NCBI GenBank assembly: GCA_029244465.1 | Contig: JAQWQN010000154.1 | Span: forward strand, 1 to 6,960 | From: Pseudomonadales bacterium | Lineage (GTDB): Bacteria > Pseudomonadota > Gammaproteobacteria > Pseudomonadales > Azotimanducaceae | Direction: 5' to 3' | DNA length: 6,960 bases | In this document: piece by piece, positions 1 through 6,482 of the stretch | Layout of the letters: each line of letters begins with the position of its first letter | Numbering within the stretch: position 1 is the stretch's first letter | Made by a program: the position numbers and the translations under genes | Notes under the pieces: generated by a model | Told to the model about the DNA's origin: nothing | Seen by the model: the letters and a program-made list of their open reading frames with translations, nothing else | Databases searched by the model: none

Positions 1-418
1 CAAGCGCCTTGCCGCGATGGACAGAAAACCAATTGACCATCAACTTGGTTTGTACAAGCGGACCGAGACCCGTCCAGGCCATACCTTGAAAGGGAATCAG
101 GAGCAACAACAACGTCCAGTACGAATCAGCGAACTGCATAAACAGATAGCCCGTGCCCATCCAGATCGCGGCACATGCAATGATGACGCGCAGCTTAAAG
201 TGATCAATCAGATAACCCATGAAGGGAGCGGTCATACTGCCGCTAATCAGTGTCACGCTTATGGCCAGCGACAAATCTCCACGGCTGACGTTGAAGTCTT
301 GCATCCAGTGCGGAAAAAACACGCCGCGAGCATGCAGGAAAAAACTCGCGATAAGAAAACACACAACAAAAGCGTACGCCATGAGCGTATAGCCATAAAA
401 CCACGGCGTTTTGATCAT
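1..418 (-). CDS. MFS transporter, N-terminal part (runs off the left edge)
   Basis: The reverse strand from ATG 418-416 reads 139 uninterrupted codons to the window edge. The protein is strongly hydrophobic with about four membrane segments visible (roughly residues 8-28, 49-70, 77-97 and 100-120). Between the second and third lies a major-facilitator motif A variant, G68-Y-L-I-D72 followed by R77. A later stretch, N129-W-F with R135-G-K-A, matches the NWF...RGKA loop common in monocarboxylate and oxalate/formate-antiporter-like MFS proteins. Such proteins move small organic acids across the inner membrane. The start codon directly abuts the TAA of the upstream VOC gene, and I see no good Shine-Dalgarno of its own, so translation is probably coupled. 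The role inferred from context is uptake of the substrate of this cluster. The substrate is unknown, and the C-terminal two thirds lie outside the window. Confidence 0.85.
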   Translation of the reverse strand, partial: MIKTPWFYGYTLMAYAFVVCFLIASFFLHARGVFFPHWMQDFNVSRGDLSLAISVTLISGSMTAPFMGYLIDHFKLRVIIACAAIWMGTGYLFMQFADSYWTLLLLLIPFQGMAWTGLGPLVQTKLMVNWFSVHRGKAL

Positions 419-916
419 TTACGTATTCGTTAAGCCCGAGTCGCCGTATTGATCGGCAGGTCCACGCCCACCCGTGCCGAGGCGTCCACCAGCGCCAAAG
501 TGCCCTTGTCCTGGTACATAGTTGAATTCCACACGAATGCCATCGGGGTCCTCAAATAAGATCGAATAGTAACCAGCGGCGAAACGACTACCGTCTTCGG
601 GGCCATGCACGATGTTGACGTGGTCTTCTTTTAGAACGTGCTCATAGATCGCATCGACATCGGCTTCCGACCTTGCGCGAAAACAAAAGTGATGCAGACC
701 TGACGTATCTTGGTCGAACCGATGAGAGGCTTTGTCCGTCGGCGCGCCACTGACCAAAATCCCCGTGCGACTGCCAATACAGTATATCGTCGTGTCATTT
801 CGGATGAGCGTCTTCATTTCCAAAAAATGGCAAAGACGTTCCCAAAAAGGTAGGCAACGCTCACAATCGGACACGGTCAACGCGATGTGAGCAATCCCAT
901 TAACTTCTACGGTCAT
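419..916 (-). CDS. VOC-superfamily (glyoxalase/extradiol dioxygenase fold) protein
   Basis: This 165-residue protein begins G-I-A-H10-I-A-L-T-V-S-D, the classic first strand and helix of a vicinal-oxygen-chelate module. H75 (or H76) in LHHFCF and E130 in FEDPDGIRVEF complete a plausible His-His-Glu metal site. The DPDG turn before the last strand is also typical. Family members include lactoylglutathione lyases, methylmalonyl-CoA epimerases, fosfomycin-resistance proteins and ring-cleavage dioxygenases, so the reaction cannot be named. I chose ATG 916-914 because GGAG (926-923) sits 6 bases upstream and the domain starts at once. A longer start at 955 would run into the upstream gene. The last 30 residues or so are a Gly-rich tail (GHFGAGGRLGTGGRG and on) beyond the usual domain end. 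The gene lies one base after the hydrolase stop and directly before the MFS gene, so it belongs to one operon. Confidence 0.85.
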   Translation of the reverse strand: MTVEVNGIAHIALTVSDCERCLPFWERLCHFLEMKTLIRNDTTIYCIGSRTGILVSGAPTDKASHRFDQDTSGLHHFCFRARSEADVDAIYEHVLKEDHVNIVHGPEDGSRFAAGYYSILFEDPDGIRVEFNYVPGQGHFGAGGRLGTGGRGPADQYGDSGLTNT

Positions 917-917
917 T

Positions 918-1871
918 CTATTCTCCGCACAAAAATCGACGTGGGTTGTCCACAAAAAGGGTTTGTACCTGTTCGTCTGTGGCGCCCATCTCCTTGAGTT
1001 CAGGGATTACGAAGCGATTAATATACAAATACTGTTCAGGATTGTGACGCTGGAATTCATGCTCATCCGGGATCGATCCATCCGGTTGTTCTTTGTGAAT
1101 GTGCAGGCAGATACAGTCATGCGCGGGGCACAATCGATCGCCATAGCCCATGTCGATCAATCGTTTTAGCGTCAACGTGCGCATATGCGGCGACACTAAA
1201 CGACCCGGATAGCGGTCCAACCCCAAATAGCAACCTTGATCTAAGATCCATTCCAAGTACTCCGTGTCAGTCGTATCATTGCAATGATCAATCTTGACCT
1301 TAGTCAGGTCGACGCCTTCTTCTTTGAAAATCTTTATCTGCTGACGTGCAACATGACCGGTCGGGTAGGAGTGCACCATGATCGGCACCCCGGTTTCCTT
1401 GTGCGCACGCGCAACCGCCCTCGCCATCACCTCTAGCATTGGTGTGACACCCTCAAAATCAGCAGCACACTTCAGTAATCCAGCCTTGATGTTGGTGCCG
1501 CGAAAGCCTTCAGTTAGATCCTTGATGAATTCTTGTGCCATTTGGTTCGGCCCGACTCCGTGCAGAAAGCGTGGCACATCAAGCCACCACCCAGTGACGT
1601 TGATGATATTGACTCCCGAGCCTTCAGCGACCGTGTGCAAAAGTTGTGCTTTGCGCCCCAAATCAAAAGTCGTTGCATCGACAATCGTATCGATGCCCTC
1701 TGCTTTGGCGCGCTTTAGCGTTGAGATGGCTCGCTCTTCCCGATTCGGACCGAGCAAATCGGGATAGCTGTCGATCAAACCGCTAGCACACACCATCACG
1801 TGCTCGTGCATTAACGTGAAGCCAAGATCCGCCCCGCTGAGCGGTCCCAAAACGCTGTTTACCTGTCCCAT
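918..1871 (-). CDS. Phosphotriesterase-family metal-dependent hydrolase (lactonase/esterase-like)
   Basis: This is a 317-residue amidohydrolase-superfamily TIM barrel, the usual length for phosphotriesterase and phosphotriesterase-like lactonase proteins. All expected binuclear metal ligands are visible: H22-E-H24 on strand 1, K134 (the carboxylated lysine, in AGLLK), H167 (VPIMVHS), H196 (IDHCND) and D252 (CPAHD). The G-L-D-R220 segment after strand 6 is also typical. Despite the family name, most members hydrolyse lactones or carboxyl esters. Here opening of a lactone or ester in a catabolic route is the likeliest job, inferred from context. I chose ATG 1871-1869 because AGGAG (1881-1877) lies 5 bases upstream. 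The GTG at 1877 falls inside that ribosome site. It is the first gene of the leftward operon and is transcribed divergently from the thiolase-fold gene. Confidence 0.9.
   Translation of the reverse strand: MGQVNSVLGPLSGADLGFTLMHEHVMVCASGLIDSYPDLLGPNREERAISTLKRAKAEGIDTIVDATTFDLGRKAQLLHTVAEGSGVNIINVTGWWLDVPRFLHGVGPNQMAQEFIKDLTEGFRGTNIKAGLLKCAADFEGVTPMLEVMARAVARAHKETGVPIMVHSYPTGHVARQQIKIFKEEGVDLTKVKIDHCNDTTDTEYLEWILDQGCYLGLDRYPGRLVSPHMRTLTLKRLIDMGYGDRLCPAHDCICLHIHKEQPDGSIPDEHEFQRHNPEQYLYINRFVIPELKEMGATDEQVQTLFVDNPRRFLCGE
923..926 (-). promoter_or_regulatory. Ribosome binding site deciding the VOC start
   Basis: The reverse strand reads GGAG inside the last codons of the hydrolase gene, 6 bases before ATG 916-914. 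It supports the 165-residue VOC protein rather than the 178-residue version starting at 955, and it shows that the two genes are translationally linked. Confidence 0.7.
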
Positions 1872-1966
1872 TACCACTCCTGAGTTAAATCGCGCACTTC
1901 TATCCTACCGGAAATATTGGCAAGATTACGAAGCGACAATTTCAATGCGCATAATTAGGGGGGAAC
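1872..1966. promoter_or_regulatory. Divergent intergenic promoter region
   Basis: These 95 bases separate two divergent operons, so they must hold both promoters and probably a shared operator. The region is AT-rich compared with its flanks. TTGGCA at 1917-1922 resembles a -35 box for the rightward unit, but no convincing -10 box lies 16-18 bases after it. CATAAT at 1950-1955 resembles a -10 box but is very close to the start codon at 1967. A perfect 8-bp palindrome, ATGCGCAT, occupies 1945-1952 and could be a repressor half or core. The existence of promoters here is inferred from layout; the individual boxes are weak. Confidence 0.5.
1877..1881 (-). promoter_or_regulatory. Ribosome binding site deciding the hydrolase start
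   Basis: The reverse strand reads AGGAG here, 5 bases before the ATG at 1871-1869. An in-frame GTG two codons earlier (1877-1875) overlaps this motif and would lack a properly spaced site, so the ATG is preferred. Confidence 0.75.
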
Positions 1967-3130
1967 ATGGCACATCCCATGAGTGGGAAGGCGGCAATTT
2001 GTGGCTTAGGTATGACGGAAATGGGGCGGGTGTATAAATCTGCCGGTGATCTCGCGGTAGAAGCAGTTCATCTCGCGCTCAAAGACGCAGGGTTAGACAA
2101 GTCACAAGTCGATGGACTACTGATCAACTCTGGCGCCACCGGTGGGATCAACTTGGGTTTACACCAGAAGCTCGGTTTGCAGGAACTCAACGTACTCACG
2201 TATATGCAAGGCTACGGTTCAAGTGCTGGGCAGATGATCCAGTACGCATCAATGGCTGTAGAGAACGGCATGGCCGACTACATCGTCTGCGTCTTCGCTG
2301 ATAACCCGCTAAAAGAGGGCAAGCGCACTGGCGATAGTTACGCCAATCGCGAACGACCGGATGCGATGGCTGCCCTTTACCCAATCTACGGCTACGCGGG
2401 TGCAATCCCTATGTACGCTATGGGCGCACAACGCCACATGGACACGTTCGGGACAACGCAATCGCAGCTCGGGCAAATCGCTGTGTCCCAACGAGAGTGG
2501 GCTGCTTTTAACGAGCAAGCAACCATGCGCAAACCAATGACGATGGCGGACTATCACGCCTCACCGTGGGTTGTAGAACCTTTCCATATTGTCGACTGCT
2601 GTCTCGTCTCCAACGGCGGTGTTGCTGTGATCGTGACCAGCGCAGAACGCGCCAAAGATCTTAAGCAACCACCAGTCTACATTCGTGGTTGGGCGCAACA
2701 ACACAACCACGATACGGGCCGTGCTGGGCACGACCCACTTCTCTATGGACCTGGCGCCAAAGCCGGACCCAGGGCGCTTGCAATGGCCGGGGCAAGCATC
2801 GATGACGTCACCCAATGCCAAATTTATGACTGCTACACCTACACGGTCCTTGTCACGTTGGAAGACTACGGTTTCTGCGCCAAAGGCGAAGGGGGACCAT
2901 TTGTCGAAGATGGTAAATTGGGTCCAGGCGGTACTCTACCGACCAACACCGGTGGCGGCGAACTGTCTTCATTTTATATGTGGGGAATGACACCAATCAC
3001 TGAGGCAGTTATCCAAGGACGGGGGCACGGCGGTGGGCGCCAGGCACCTAACGACTTGATATTGACCACAGGCAATGGTGGTGTGCTGAACTATCACGCC
3101 ACACTTCTGCTCTCCCCACACGCAGCTTGA
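1967..3130 (+). CDS. Thiolase-fold protein lacking thiolase catalytic residues (Ltp2/SCP2-type, possible acyl-CoA aldolase)
   Basis: This 387-residue protein has the full two-domain thiolase fold and the usual length of SCP2-type thiolases. The nucleophile position of the canonical C-A-S-G motif reads G84-S-S-A, so the cysteine is absent. The NxxGG...GHP motif reads N327-T-G-G-G-E-L-S-S-F-Y337, so a tyrosine replaces the general-base histidine. The C-terminal cysteine position is G369 (TTGNGG). Y287-D-C-Y and the LEDYGFC stretch (298-304) match SCP2-like homologues. Together with the DUF35 gene 9 bases downstream, this resembles Ltp2, which forms a complex with the ChsH2 DUF35 domain and cleaves a C-C bond by a retro-aldol reaction in steroid side-chain breakdown. 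Aldolase activity here is inference; a scaffold or other Claisen-type enzyme remains possible. AGGGG at 1957-1961 supports ATG 1967; ATG 1979 is an alternative. It is the first gene of the rightward operon. Confidence 0.85.
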   Translation: MAHPMSGKAAICGLGMTEMGRVYKSAGDLAVEAVHLALKDAGLDKSQVDGLLINSGATGGINLGLHQKLGLQELNVLTYMQGYGSSAGQMIQYASMAVENGMADYIVCVFADNPLKEGKRTGDSYANRERPDAMAALYPIYGYAGAIPMYAMGAQRHMDTFGTTQSQLGQIAVSQREWAAFNEQATMRKPMTMADYHASPWVVEPFHIVDCCLVSNGGVAVIVTSAERAKDLKQPPVYIRGWAQQHNHDTGRAGHDPLLYGPGAKAGPRALAMAGASIDDVTQCQIYDCYTYTVLVTLEDYGFCAKGEGGPFVEDGKLGPGGTLPTNTGGGELSSFYMWGMTPITEAVIQGRGHGGGRQAPNDLILTTGNGGVLNYHATLLLSPHAA

Positions 3131-3139
3131 GGAATAACG

Positions 3140-3550
3140 ATGAGCGACCCAACCTGGATTCCTGAACCCTCGCCACAAACCGCTGAGTTTTTCAAAGGCG
3201 CGCGCGAAGGCAAATTACGACTACAACGCTGCGCTGCTTGCGAGAGGTGGGGATTTCCGCCGATGTCCGTTTGCACGAACTGTGGTTCCAATGACATCGA
3301 CTGGGCAACCGCCAGTGGCAAAGGAACGATATACAGTCATGGCCGTTTACAGCGCGCCTACCACCCACGCCACACGGATCGCCTACCGCTAATACTCGCC
3401 CAAGTTGATATACCCGAAGGCATCCGGCTGATGACTAATCTCATCGACATCGCACCCGAGGACGTCAAGGTGGGCGACGCGGTCACAGCGAGCTTCGAGA
3501 CCTTTCCTGACGGCGGCGTGCTCCCCGTCTTTTCTCCGCACAAAACATAG
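3140..3550 (+). CDS. DUF35 OB-fold protein with zinc ribbon, thiolase partner
   Basis: The protein has 136 residues, normal for single-domain DUF35 proteins. An N-terminal helical hairpin (about 10-28) leads into a rubredoxin-like zinc ribbon with C31-x-x-C34 and C45-x-x-C48. An acyl-CoA-binding OB fold follows (about 58-132), including GKGTIYS and the G-D-A-V strand near the end. DUF35 proteins form complexes with thiolase-fold enzymes and bind the CoA part of the substrate; examples are ChsH2 with Ltp2, BbsA with BbsB, and the archaeal HMG-CoA synthase complex. AGGA at 3130-3133 overlaps the stop of the thiolase-fold gene and lies 6 bases before this ATG. That fits balanced production of two subunits. 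A stable complex with the upstream gene product is a strong inference. Confidence 0.9.
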   Translation: MSDPTWIPEPSPQTAEFFKGAREGKLRLQRCAACERWGFPPMSVCTNCGSNDIDWATASGKGTIYSHGRLQRAYHPRHTDRLPLILAQVDIPEGIRLMTNLIDIAPEDVKVGDAVTASFETFPDGGVLPVFSPHKT

Positions 3551-3558
3551 GAAAAAGT

Positions 3559-4119
3559 ATGTCTAGACTAGAACGTAAAACCTACGAACAGCTAACAGCC
3601 GAGCAACAAGAGGCGTTCGACAAAGTTGTCTCCGATCGCCCAGTGAAGCCTGTCGACGGTCACATCGGTGGTCCCTTCGACGTCTGGATTCGAAACCCAG
3701 AAATGGGACAGCGATTAGTTGGCTTAGGCGGGTTCTTTCGCTTTCGCACCTCTGTTGATCGACGTTATATAGAACTTGCTATTCTCGTTACCGGGCAATT
3801 TTGGCAGGCTCAGTTTGAGTGGTGGGCACACGAACCAATGGCTCGCGATGCAGGGGTTCCGGAAGACATTATCCAAGCCATCAAGGTTGGTGATACGCCA
3901 CGGCTCGAAGAGGCTGGAGACCAAGCGGCATACGCACTCGCGACTGAGATCCATCACTCGCGCACGCTAACCGATGCGACCTTCAGTGCTGCGCAGGCGC
4001 AATTTGGTGAAACAGGTGTCGCTGAACTGATTGGCCTCTGTGGTTTCTATGGACTCGTTTCGATGACGCTGAATGGCTTCGATGTCGATCTACCTGACGG
4101 CGCGACTGCACCTTTTTAA
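3559..4119 (+). CDS. Carboxymuconolactone decarboxylase-family protein
   Basis: This 186-residue, mostly helical protein carries the carboxymuconolactone decarboxylase/AhpD core at about residues 40-130. The segment I71-E-L-A-I-L-V-T-G-Q-F-W leads to F86-E-W-W-A-H91-E-P-M-A-R, which matches the E-W-x-x-H-x-x-x-A signature of this branch. AhpD-type members have a Cys-x-x-Cys pair at this helix; here the positions hold W and Q residues and no cysteine, so peroxidase-reductase activity is unlikely. E87 and H91 are the conserved polar residues most likely to act in decarboxylation, hydrolysis or isomerisation. The gene follows the DUF35 stop by 8 bases, with AGGA just upstream. Its place between the thiolase/DUF35 pair and the CoA-transferases suggests a step in the same pathway. 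The substrate is unknown. Confidence 0.85.
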   Translation: MSRLERKTYEQLTAEQQEAFDKVVSDRPVKPVDGHIGGPFDVWIRNPEMGQRLVGLGGFFRFRTSVDRRYIELAILVTGQFWQAQFEWWAHEPMARDAGVPEDIIQAIKVGDTPRLEEAGDQAAYALATEIHHSRTLTDATFSAAQAQFGETGVAELIGLCGFYGLVSMTLNGFDVDLPDGATAPF

Positions 4120-4134
4120 GGCAATCGATACGCA

Positions 4135-5238
4135 ATGACGGCACTAGCAGGAATTACTGTAATCGATGTTTCCGGGAGCATCAGCACGAGCTATTGCGCC
4201 AAACTCTTCGCTGACTATGGCGCAACAGTGATCAATCTCGAACCCAGTCGGGGCTTTAAGACCCGCGCAGAACCGCCGTTCACGCAAACCGGCGGTGATG
4301 GAGAAAACAGCGCTTTACATGCCTATTTGAGCACGAACAAACAGAGCGTCGTTCTCGACAAATTAACGCCGGCACAACTCAGCACTCTTTTGCAGCAAGC
4401 TGATCTCGTCTTAGACGACACCAACCCAATCATCGATCCACCAGCCAGCTTGAGTCGCATGACGATCAGCTGGTATGGCACAACAGGACCTATGGCTGAC
4501 TTTACCGGCACGGACGCACAGATGTACGCCATGAACGGTATGCTGCGAATGATCGGTGAACCGAATGCGGCGCCGTATATCCCGACCGGATACCAAGCGC
4601 AAATGGTTGCTGGAGCCACCGCGTTCATCGGTGCTATGGGACATATCCTCAGCCGCGAACTCGGCAACGCAGAGGGGGCAGTGCAGCTCGAGACCAGTAT
4701 TTTAGAATCCGTCATGTGCTTCACGGATGTCGGCGCGATCTCGGCTCACAACACCGGCATCGAGGCCTCCCGATTAGGGGTCAATCGCTTCCCCCCGACC
4801 TACCCTCTCGGCGTGTTTCCCTGCAAAGACGGCTGGCTTGGCGTCACGGTGCTAACGCCCTCACAATGGCACGCCTTTTGCGATTTATTAGATCTCCAGG
4901 AGCTAGCAGATATCCCCTTATTTCAAAGCTCGGCCGGACGTTTGGAAGCCCTCGATATCATTGAACCACGATTCACCGAGCAACTTCTCAAGCACAGCGC
5001 GGAAGACCTTTTTTACCGCGGTCAGAAGGCCAGAATTCCACTTGCACGGGTACCAACCATGGAAGAACTATTTATGGTGGACCAGTTTGTTAAACGCGAC
5101 GCGTTCTGCAACGCCGACCTAGGCCATACAAAACTCACAGTGCCTTCGACGCCTTTTCGCCTCCACGCGACGCCCCCAACCTTCGGTGGTCCGGTAGCGA
5201 CGCTTGGCAAGCACACCGAAGCCTATATCGATGGATAA
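4135..5238 (+). CDS. Family III (CaiB/BaiF) CoA-transferase, divergent subunit
   Basis: The 367-residue protein follows the CaiB/BaiF pattern: an N-terminal Rossmann-like segment (G6-I-T-V-I-D11-V-S, then F25-A-D-Y-G-A-T-V-I), a central segment (about 150-200) and a C-terminal return to the first domain. It is shorter than the usual 380-410 residues. The stretch after the ADLVLDD strand (89-95), where its neighbour has an ENYSGAVLPKLGL-type loop, is missing. The usual A-G-P motif near residue 20 is replaced by S-T-S. The position where the family carries its acyl-accepting aspartate holds E186 (Q-L-E-T-S). It may therefore be the non-catalytic partner in a heteromeric enzyme, as proposed for one subunit of the BbsE/BbsF pair. 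The start at 4135 has only a weak, distant AAGG. It could still be active alone; I cannot exclude that. Confidence 0.85.
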   Translation: MTALAGITVIDVSGSISTSYCAKLFADYGATVINLEPSRGFKTRAEPPFTQTGGDGENSALHAYLSTNKQSVVLDKLTPAQLSTLLQQADLVLDDTNPIIDPPASLSRMTISWYGTTGPMADFTGTDAQMYAMNGMLRMIGEPNAAPYIPTGYQAQMVAGATAFIGAMGHILSRELGNAEGAVQLETSILESVMCFTDVGAISAHNTGIEASRLGVNRFPPTYPLGVFPCKDGWLGVTVLTPSQWHAFCDLLDLQELADIPLFQSSAGRLEALDIIEPRFTEQLLKHSAEDLFYRGQKARIPLARVPTMEELFMVDQFVKRDAFCNADLGHTKLTVPSTPFRLHATPPTFGGPVATLGKHTEAYIDG

Positions 5239-6454
5239 TCGTGCTCTGCAAGGGATCCGTGTCATCGACCTCAGCATGGGTTGGGCTGGGCCTTTGGCAG
5301 CACGGCATTTGGCGGACATGGGAGCGCAAGTGATCAAAGTGGAGAGTTGCGAGCGGTTTGACTGGTGGCGCAGTTGGGAGGCGACACCTGAGTGGATTGA
5401 AGACGATGGCGCAGAAAAATCCGTCGCCTTCAATATGGTCAACCGCAATAAAAAAAATCTCACCTTAGACTTAGAAAATCCGCACGGGCGAGCGCTCCTT
5501 CTAGACCTTGTCAAAGAGGCCAACGTGGTGGTCGAAAACTACTCTGGCGCGGTATTACCGAAACTGGGGCTAAGCTACGAAGTATTTAAGGCCGTCAATC
5601 CCAAGATCATTCTTTTGTCCATGCCCGCCTTCGGTGCGGACGGTCCTTGGGCTGAATTTCGGGCCTATGGATCAACAGTTGAGCAATCCTCCGGCCTACC
5701 TCATCTCAACGGGACGGAGAACGATTTACCGACTATGCATCACGTTGCTTATGGCGACGCTATGGGCGGTATAACCGGTGGCGCCGCGTTACTGGTCGCG
5801 CTACGACATCAAGCGCGGACGGGCGAGGGTCAATTCGTCGATCTCTCTCAGGTCGAGGGGCTTTTCCCGCTGGGTATTCATGGCATTTTGGCCCAATCAG
5901 CCCAAGGTCACCCACCAGAGAGAAATGGTAACCGACACGGCGGAATTGCCCCGCACGGCGTGTATCCCTGCCAAGGCGACGACGACTGGATCGTGATTCA
6001 GGTGTTTACGGAAGCGCAATGGTCAGCGCTTAAACAGAAATCCGGATTAACGTTTGGTGACTTAAATGATCGGTTGGCACACACCGACGAGCTTGACGAA
6101 GCCTTGGCTGCTTGGACCAGGCCGCAGGAGTCTGGCGCCCTCATGCGCGAACTGCAGGAGCTGAGCATTCCTGCTGCAGCGACTTACAAAACATCACAGC
6201 TGTTAAATCATGAACAGCTGACAGCGAGACAGTTCTGGCAGTGGCGCGAACGAGCCTTCGTGGGCAAACAACCCAATCCCTCCGCGCCATATCGCGCCGG
6301 TACAGCACCGCTTCAAATCGACACCCCCGCGCCGACCTTGGGCGAGCACAACCACGACGTGTTGAACGGTATTTTGCAGTTAAGCGAGAAAAAAATCGCC
6401 GAGCTAGAAGCTGAAGGCATCGTCGGTACAAAACCGAGAATGCCTTCCAAATAA
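5231..6454 (+). CDS. Family III (CaiB/BaiF) CoA-transferase, probable catalytic subunit
   Basis: This 407-residue protein is a full-length CaiB/BaiF CoA-transferase with all standard landmarks: G8-I-R-V-I-D13-L-S with A19-G-P21, L27-A-D-M-G-A-Q-V-I-K-V-E38, N71-R-N-K-K-N-L-T-L-D-L, V101-E-N-Y, and G200-Q-F-V-D204-L-S. D204 sits at the position of the catalytic aspartate that forms the aspartyl-CoA mixed anhydride. The family moves CoA between carboxylic acids without ATP (formyl-CoA, carnitine, benzylsuccinate and others) or acts as acyl-CoA racemase. I chose ATG 5231 because the domain begins at once and the codon overlaps the previous stop by 8 bases (ATGGATAA). A TTG at 5204 would add nine unrelated residues. 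The gene ends the rightward operon. The overlap and pairing with the preceding paralogue suggest a two-subunit enzyme. Confidence 0.92.
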   Translation: MDNRALQGIRVIDLSMGWAGPLAARHLADMGAQVIKVESCERFDWWRSWEATPEWIEDDGAEKSVAFNMVNRNKKNLTLDLENPHGRALLLDLVKEANVVVENYSGAVLPKLGLSYEVFKAVNPKIILLSMPAFGADGPWAEFRAYGSTVEQSSGLPHLNGTENDLPTMHHVAYGDAMGGITGGAALLVALRHQARTGEGQFVDLSQVEGLFPLGIHGILAQSAQGHPPERNGNRHGGIAPHGVYPCQGDDDWIVIQVFTEAQWSALKQKSGLTFGDLNDRLAHTDELDEALAAWTRPQESGALMRELQELSIPAAATYKTSQLLNHEQLTARQFWQWRERAFVGKQPNPSAPYRAGTAPLQIDTPAPTLGEHNHDVLNGILQLSEKKIAELEAEGIVGTKPRMPSK

Positions 6455-6482
6455 TGGCTAGTAGGCCTTAGCCACTAGCTAC
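6455..6482. terminator. Hairpin between convergent genes, probable bidirectional terminator
   Basis: GCTAGT (6457-6462) pairs with ACTAGC (6474-6479), and GGC (6464-6466) with GCC (6471-6473), leaving a CTTA tetraloop and one bulged A at 6463. This nine-pair stem fills the 20-base gap and overlaps the peroxiredoxin TAG. On the reverse strand it is followed by a modest U-rich stretch (ATTATTT), so it fits the leftward gene best. On the forward strand there is no T run, so termination of the CoA-transferase operon here would be weak or need Rho. Confidence 0.55.

Noticed and set aside
17..433. 138-codon forward reading frame at the left edge
   Set aside because: It lies opposite a reverse-strand MFS transporter with clear membrane segments and motifs. 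The forward protein is polar, low in structure and unlike any family I know.
1378..1767. 129-codon forward reading frame inside the hydrolase gene
   Set aside because: It is antisense to a gene with all metal ligands intact, and its product looks like translated complement with no recognisable domain.
5204..5230. Extended TTG start for the second CoA-transferase
   Set aside because: The nine extra residues overlap the end of the previous gene and match nothing in the family. ATG 5231 begins just before the conserved first strand and gives a typical 8-base operon overlap.
5450..5457. Run of eight A residues as a possible frameshift site
   Set aside because: It encodes the conserved N-R-N-K-K motif of the CoA-transferase family in frame, and the gene continues normally, so programmed slippage is not needed.
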